NCBI GenBank assembly: GCA_020848835.1
Contig: JADLHJ010000048.1
Coordinates: forward strand, 1-64,000
DNA length: 64,000 bases
Direction of reading: 5' to 3'
DNA from: Candidatus Hydrogenedentota bacterium
GTDB lineage: Bacteria > Hydrogenedentota > Hydrogenedentia > Hydrogenedentales > SLHB01
The notes beneath the pieces are model-generated. The model was not told the DNA's origin. It saw only the letters and a program-made list of their open reading frames with translations, and ran no database searches. Positions 61,804 through 64,000 of this stretch are shown here, one piece after another. Numbering within the stretch: the first letter of the stretch is position 1; the number at the start of each line of letters is the position of its first letter. Made by a program: the position numbers and the translations under genes.

Positions 61804-61880
61804 CGCCCGGTCTCCGCGCCGGGCGTCTTCGCCTACGACCGCGCGAAAACAATAACGCCCGGCACGGAGACCGGGCGCTA
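61801..61880. repeat. 25-bp inverted repeat at the hemW stop
   Basis: Arms 61801-61825 (TAGCGCCCGGTCTCCGCGCC and five more bases) and 61856-61880 are complementary with one mismatch. The hemW stop codon is the first three bases of the left arm. It could end the hemW transcript. REP-type element. Confidence 0.8.
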
Positions 61881-61903
61881 CAAAAACGAGAGTTTGCCGA
61901 TAC

Positions 61904-63046
61904 TTATTTTGCTTTACCCATATTCTTGAACAGATACAATCCCTGCTTGCCCGGCGCCACGACATCCTTCCAGCCGTTCTTGTCGATATCTTCGACCCAC
62001 AGGTAAATACCGCTGCCGGCGTGGTTGTTGTAGTCGCCGTAATCGAGGGTGTGGCGCACGGGCTCGCCGCCGTTGAGTTCGTAGTAATAGACGCCGATAG
62101 GATCTTTCGCGCCGTTGTCGTTCCAGCCGTGCGCGCGGAAACGCTTGCCGGTCACGAGTTCGAGTTCGTTGTCGTTGTCGATATCGACGAGCTGAATTTC
62201 GTGGAACTGCGAACGCTCCGGCTCGAAATCGTGTTTTTCCCACGACCGCACGCCGTTGACAGCGTCCTTCTGCTCCCACCATTGCAGGCCGTAGTCGTGG
62301 CCAATGCCGACGATGATGTCCATCTTGCCGTCTTTGTTCACGTCGTGCGCGAGGATCGGACAGCTCGCCATGCCGAACGCGAAATCTTTGTGCAGTTCCC
62401 ACTTGCCGGAATACGGATCCTCTGGCGCTTCGAGCCAGCCGTGGCTGAGGATAATGTCAGGGCGATTGTCGCCATTGAGATCACCGTAGCCGATGCCGTG
62501 CCCCGCGCCTTCTTCGAGGATCTGCGTCTCGCGGAATTGTCCCGTGCCTTTTCCATTCGCATCGCGGATCAACTTAAAAATCCACACACCTTTCGTGTTT
62601 GGGATGATCTCGACATCGCCATCGTTATCGATGTCGTAGAAGCAGGGCCGCTCGACGTTGCCCGTCTTCTTAATCTCGTGCGTGGTCCATTCGACCGGCT
62701 GTCCCTTCGGATTCTCGCGCCACGCCAGCGTCTCGCCAAACCAGCCGCCGGTGATGACATCCATGTAACCGTCACCGTTGACGTCCATCGGGTAGTTTGA
62801 GAAATCGTCGTAGTAATCGTCCACGCGCTGGATCGTGCAGACCTTGTGCTTCGTTGTGAACGCGGGCCCTTCCCACCAAAATTCGCCGGAGAAGATGTCG
62901 ATGTTCCCGTCGTTGTTCACATCGAACGCCGAGGCCGATTCGTAGATCGACTCCGCGGAAATGCGCGTGCGCTCAAAGGTAAGTTCGGGCGCGCCTTCCT
63001 GCGCGGCCGCCGCGAATATTGCTGCGATTAGTAGTCCATGCACCAT
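61904..63046 (-). CDS. Secreted FG-GAP/VCBS-repeat protein
   Basis: A 380-residue exported protein (signal to about AAAQEG) made of about six blades with calcium-binding DxNxDG loops: FDVNNDGNIDI, MDVNGDGYMDV, YDIDNDGDVEI, GDLNGDNRPDI, HDVNKDGKMDI and EDIDKNGWKDV. This is a beta-propeller like integrin alpha repeats, found on many surface or secreted proteins. No enzymatic domain is attached. Binding partner unknown. Confidence 0.92.
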   Translation of the reverse strand: MVHGLLIAAIFAAAAQEGAPELTFERTRISAESIYESASAFDVNNDGNIDIFSGEFWWEGPAFTTKHKVCTIQRVDDYYDDFSNYPMDVNGDGYMDVITGGWFGETLAWRENPKGQPVEWTTHEIKKTGNVERPCFYDIDNDGDVEIIPNTKGVWIFKLIRDANGKGTGQFRETQILEEGAGHGIGYGDLNGDNRPDIILSHGWLEAPEDPYSGKWELHKDFAFGMASCPILAHDVNKDGKMDIIVGIGHDYGLQWWEQKDAVNGVRSWEKHDFEPERSQFHEIQLVDIDNDNELELVTGKRFRAHGWNDNGAKDPIGVYYYELNGGEPVRHTLDYGDYNNHAGSGIYLWVEDIDKNGWKDVVAPGKQGLYLFKNMGKAK

Positions 63047-63099
63047 GACCCAATACCTCCCGGGATTATTCAGTAAGTCTACTCTATTTTCATCAGACT

Positions 63100-63200
63100 A
63101 TTTGGAGTGCGGCGGCGGGCAGACGCCGCTTTGGCTGTCTATCGCAAAGGCAGCCAAAGCGGTGTCTACGCTAGCCGCTCCGCCACAGCACTCCATATAG
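63100..63200 (+). repeat. Composite palindromic repeat, family C copy 4
   Basis: Two inverted units, GGAGTGCGGCGGCGGG... and ...CAGCCAAAGCGGTGTC, joined head to head. It matches copy 1 at 781-821. It lies between the VCBS gene and the LamG-like gene. Confidence 0.7.
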
Positions 63201-63226
63201 GTGGCTTGCGTAAGCGCAGGCCCAAT

Positions 63227-64000
63227 TTACCGTAACGAAAGCGCGGCAACTTCGTCATTACTCAAAGCGCGCGACCACAGCGCCGCGTCTTCCAATTCGC
63301 CGTGAAACTGCCGAACCACATTCCCATTGTCCGTCTCCGCAGCGATCAACAGCGGTTCGTCGTTCTTAATGAGCACGCCCGACAATGGTTTCGACGCCAT
63401 CACTTCGCCGTCGCACAGGATCTCAATCGTCTTTCCATCGTAGCGGCCGACGAGATCGTGCCACGCGGTCGCATCGATCTTCGACACGGGAAAGCTCACC
63501 ATCTCGAAGCCTTTGTCCGTGCGCAGTTCAAACCCAATATCGCCGGCGCCATCGCTGTCGAGATCAGCACTGAACAGATTGAAGTGCACGCGATCGTGTC
63601 CGCCGCGCTTGGCGAAGAGGCCACCGTTCCATTCACCTTTCGGATCGCGCGCGCGCAGGTACACCGTCATTGCGTTACCTTCTGCATGCAACTCTTTGCC
63701 CGCATCGAAATATGCGCCATCGAGCACCACGCACTTCGCGTATGGCCGCGCGCCAGTGCCGGCCGAATTCACATTGAGTTGCAGCTTGTAAAATTGCGGT
63801 TCGCTGATAAGGCGATGTGCAGCGCCGCGTCCCGCACTGTCCAACTGCCACGACGCCAGTGCTGTCTCTAAAATTTTTGGCTTGTCCCCCGCGATGGGAA
63901 AATTATCGCGGAGCGATGAAATTTTTACGGTATCCAAAATCTTCAGCCGGATGTTGCGAAACTGCACTTCCGTTTCCGGTCCGCTATGCAGTTGCAGCGC
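63227..64000 (-). CDS. DUF1080/LamG-like concanavalin-fold protein (5' end outside window)
   Basis: At least 257 residues of a larger protein; the frame is open through the right edge. The first visible part ends in LQLHSGPETEVQFRNIRLKI, the typical end of a DUF1080 (3-keto-disaccharide hydrolase-like) domain. After a linker comes a LamG/concanavalin A-like domain (KCVVLDGAYFDAGKELHAEG, ATAWHDLVGRYDGKTIEI, ending EDAALWSRALSNDEVAAL). Such two-domain secreted proteins are common in planctomycete-like bacteria. The signal peptide, if any, is outside. Catalytic residues cannot be judged from this part. Confidence 0.85.
   Translation of the reverse strand, partial: ALQLHSGPETEVQFRNIRLKILDTVKISSLRDNFPIAGDKPKILETALASWQLDSAGRGAAHRLISEPQFYKLQLNVNSAGTGARPYAKCVVLDGAYFDAGKELHAEGNAMTVYLRARDPKGEWNGGLFAKRGGHDRVHFNLFSADLDSDGAGDIGFELRTDKGFEMVSFPVSKIDATAWHDLVGRYDGKTIEILCDGEVMASKPLSGVLIKNDEPLLIAAETDNGNVVRQFHGELEDAALWSRALSNDEVAALSLR

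Overview
The window looks like one contiguous piece of a GC-rich chromosome from a Gram-negative bacterium. Evidence is a meso-DAP pathway gene (dapF), a heptose-bisphosphate phosphatase of the LPS-core type, an undecaprenyl-diphosphatase, many Sec, Tat and lipoprotein signal peptides, and a PEP-CTERM protein. The mix of Tat-exported sugar-isomerase-like proteins, FG-GAP/VCBS and DUF1080/LamG-like secreted proteins, split gcvPA/gcvPB and dense short palindromic intergenic repeats suggests a PVC-type or Hydrogenedentota-type bacterium. That placement is an inference: there is no rRNA, tRNA or phylogenetic marker in the window.

Layout. 1-4 kb: the end of an ABC ATPase, then a leftward operon of MoxR AAA ATPase, small membrane protein, HicB antitoxin, HicA toxin and VWA protein. 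4-10 kb: a cold-shock gene with a clear promoter and terminator, then a leftward glycine-cleavage operon (gcvT-gcvH-gcvPA-gcvPB) followed by an orphan HicB-like protein and a Tat-exported sugar isomerase-like protein. 10-17 kb: two tandem paralogous secreted proteins around a small membrane protein, then glycerophosphodiesterase, membrane dipeptidase and a DUF2161 nuclease-like protein. 17-30 kb: dapF, a secreted repeat-like protein, an exported isoaspartyl methyltransferase with a membrane spermidine-synthase-like protein, a HEAT-repeat protein, gmhB, an M28 peptidase and a SirB1-like protein with a 48-codon ORF behind it. 30-38 kb: acetyltransferase, lipoprotein, esterase, VOC protein, ceramidase-like protein, TMEM220-like protein, NUDIX protein and multicopper oxidase. 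38-46 kb: PEP-CTERM protein, a complete oligopeptide ABC importer (oppABCDF), an alkyltransferase-like protein and uppP. 46-57 kb: thiol peroxidase, a compact four-gene glycan-type operon (GH127-like enzyme, Tat-exported TIM-barrel protein, polytopic membrane protein, parallel beta-helix protein), a coiled-coil protein and a GH2-like protein lacking both catalytic glutamates. 57-64 kb: an exported KatG with a Fur/PerR-type operator on its promoter, a Fur-family regulator, hemW, a VCBS protein and a DUF1080/LamG-like protein running off the right edge.

How the parts work together. Most of the window is house-keeping plus a large secretome for peptides, phosphodiesters and glycans. Peptides released by the M19 and M28 peptidases could feed the Opp importer. 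KatG, Tpx and the Fur-family protein are the oxidative-stress genes, with visible cis-regulation only at katG.

The most unusual things are: (i) three copies of a ~120-bp three-hairpin repeat whose stem shows a compensatory base-pair change, with a second hairpin family (two copies) and a third palindromic family; (ii) a tandem pair of secreted proteins with Cys-His-Asp/Asn residues in transglutaminase-like order; (iii) the four-gene glycan operon with a polytopic membrane protein of unknown function; (iv) a pseudo-GH2 protein; (v) a DapF with Ser where the second catalytic Cys is expected; and (vi) a hicBA module embedded in a MoxR/VWA operon. No CRISPR array, prophage, transposase, rRNA or tRNA was seen.
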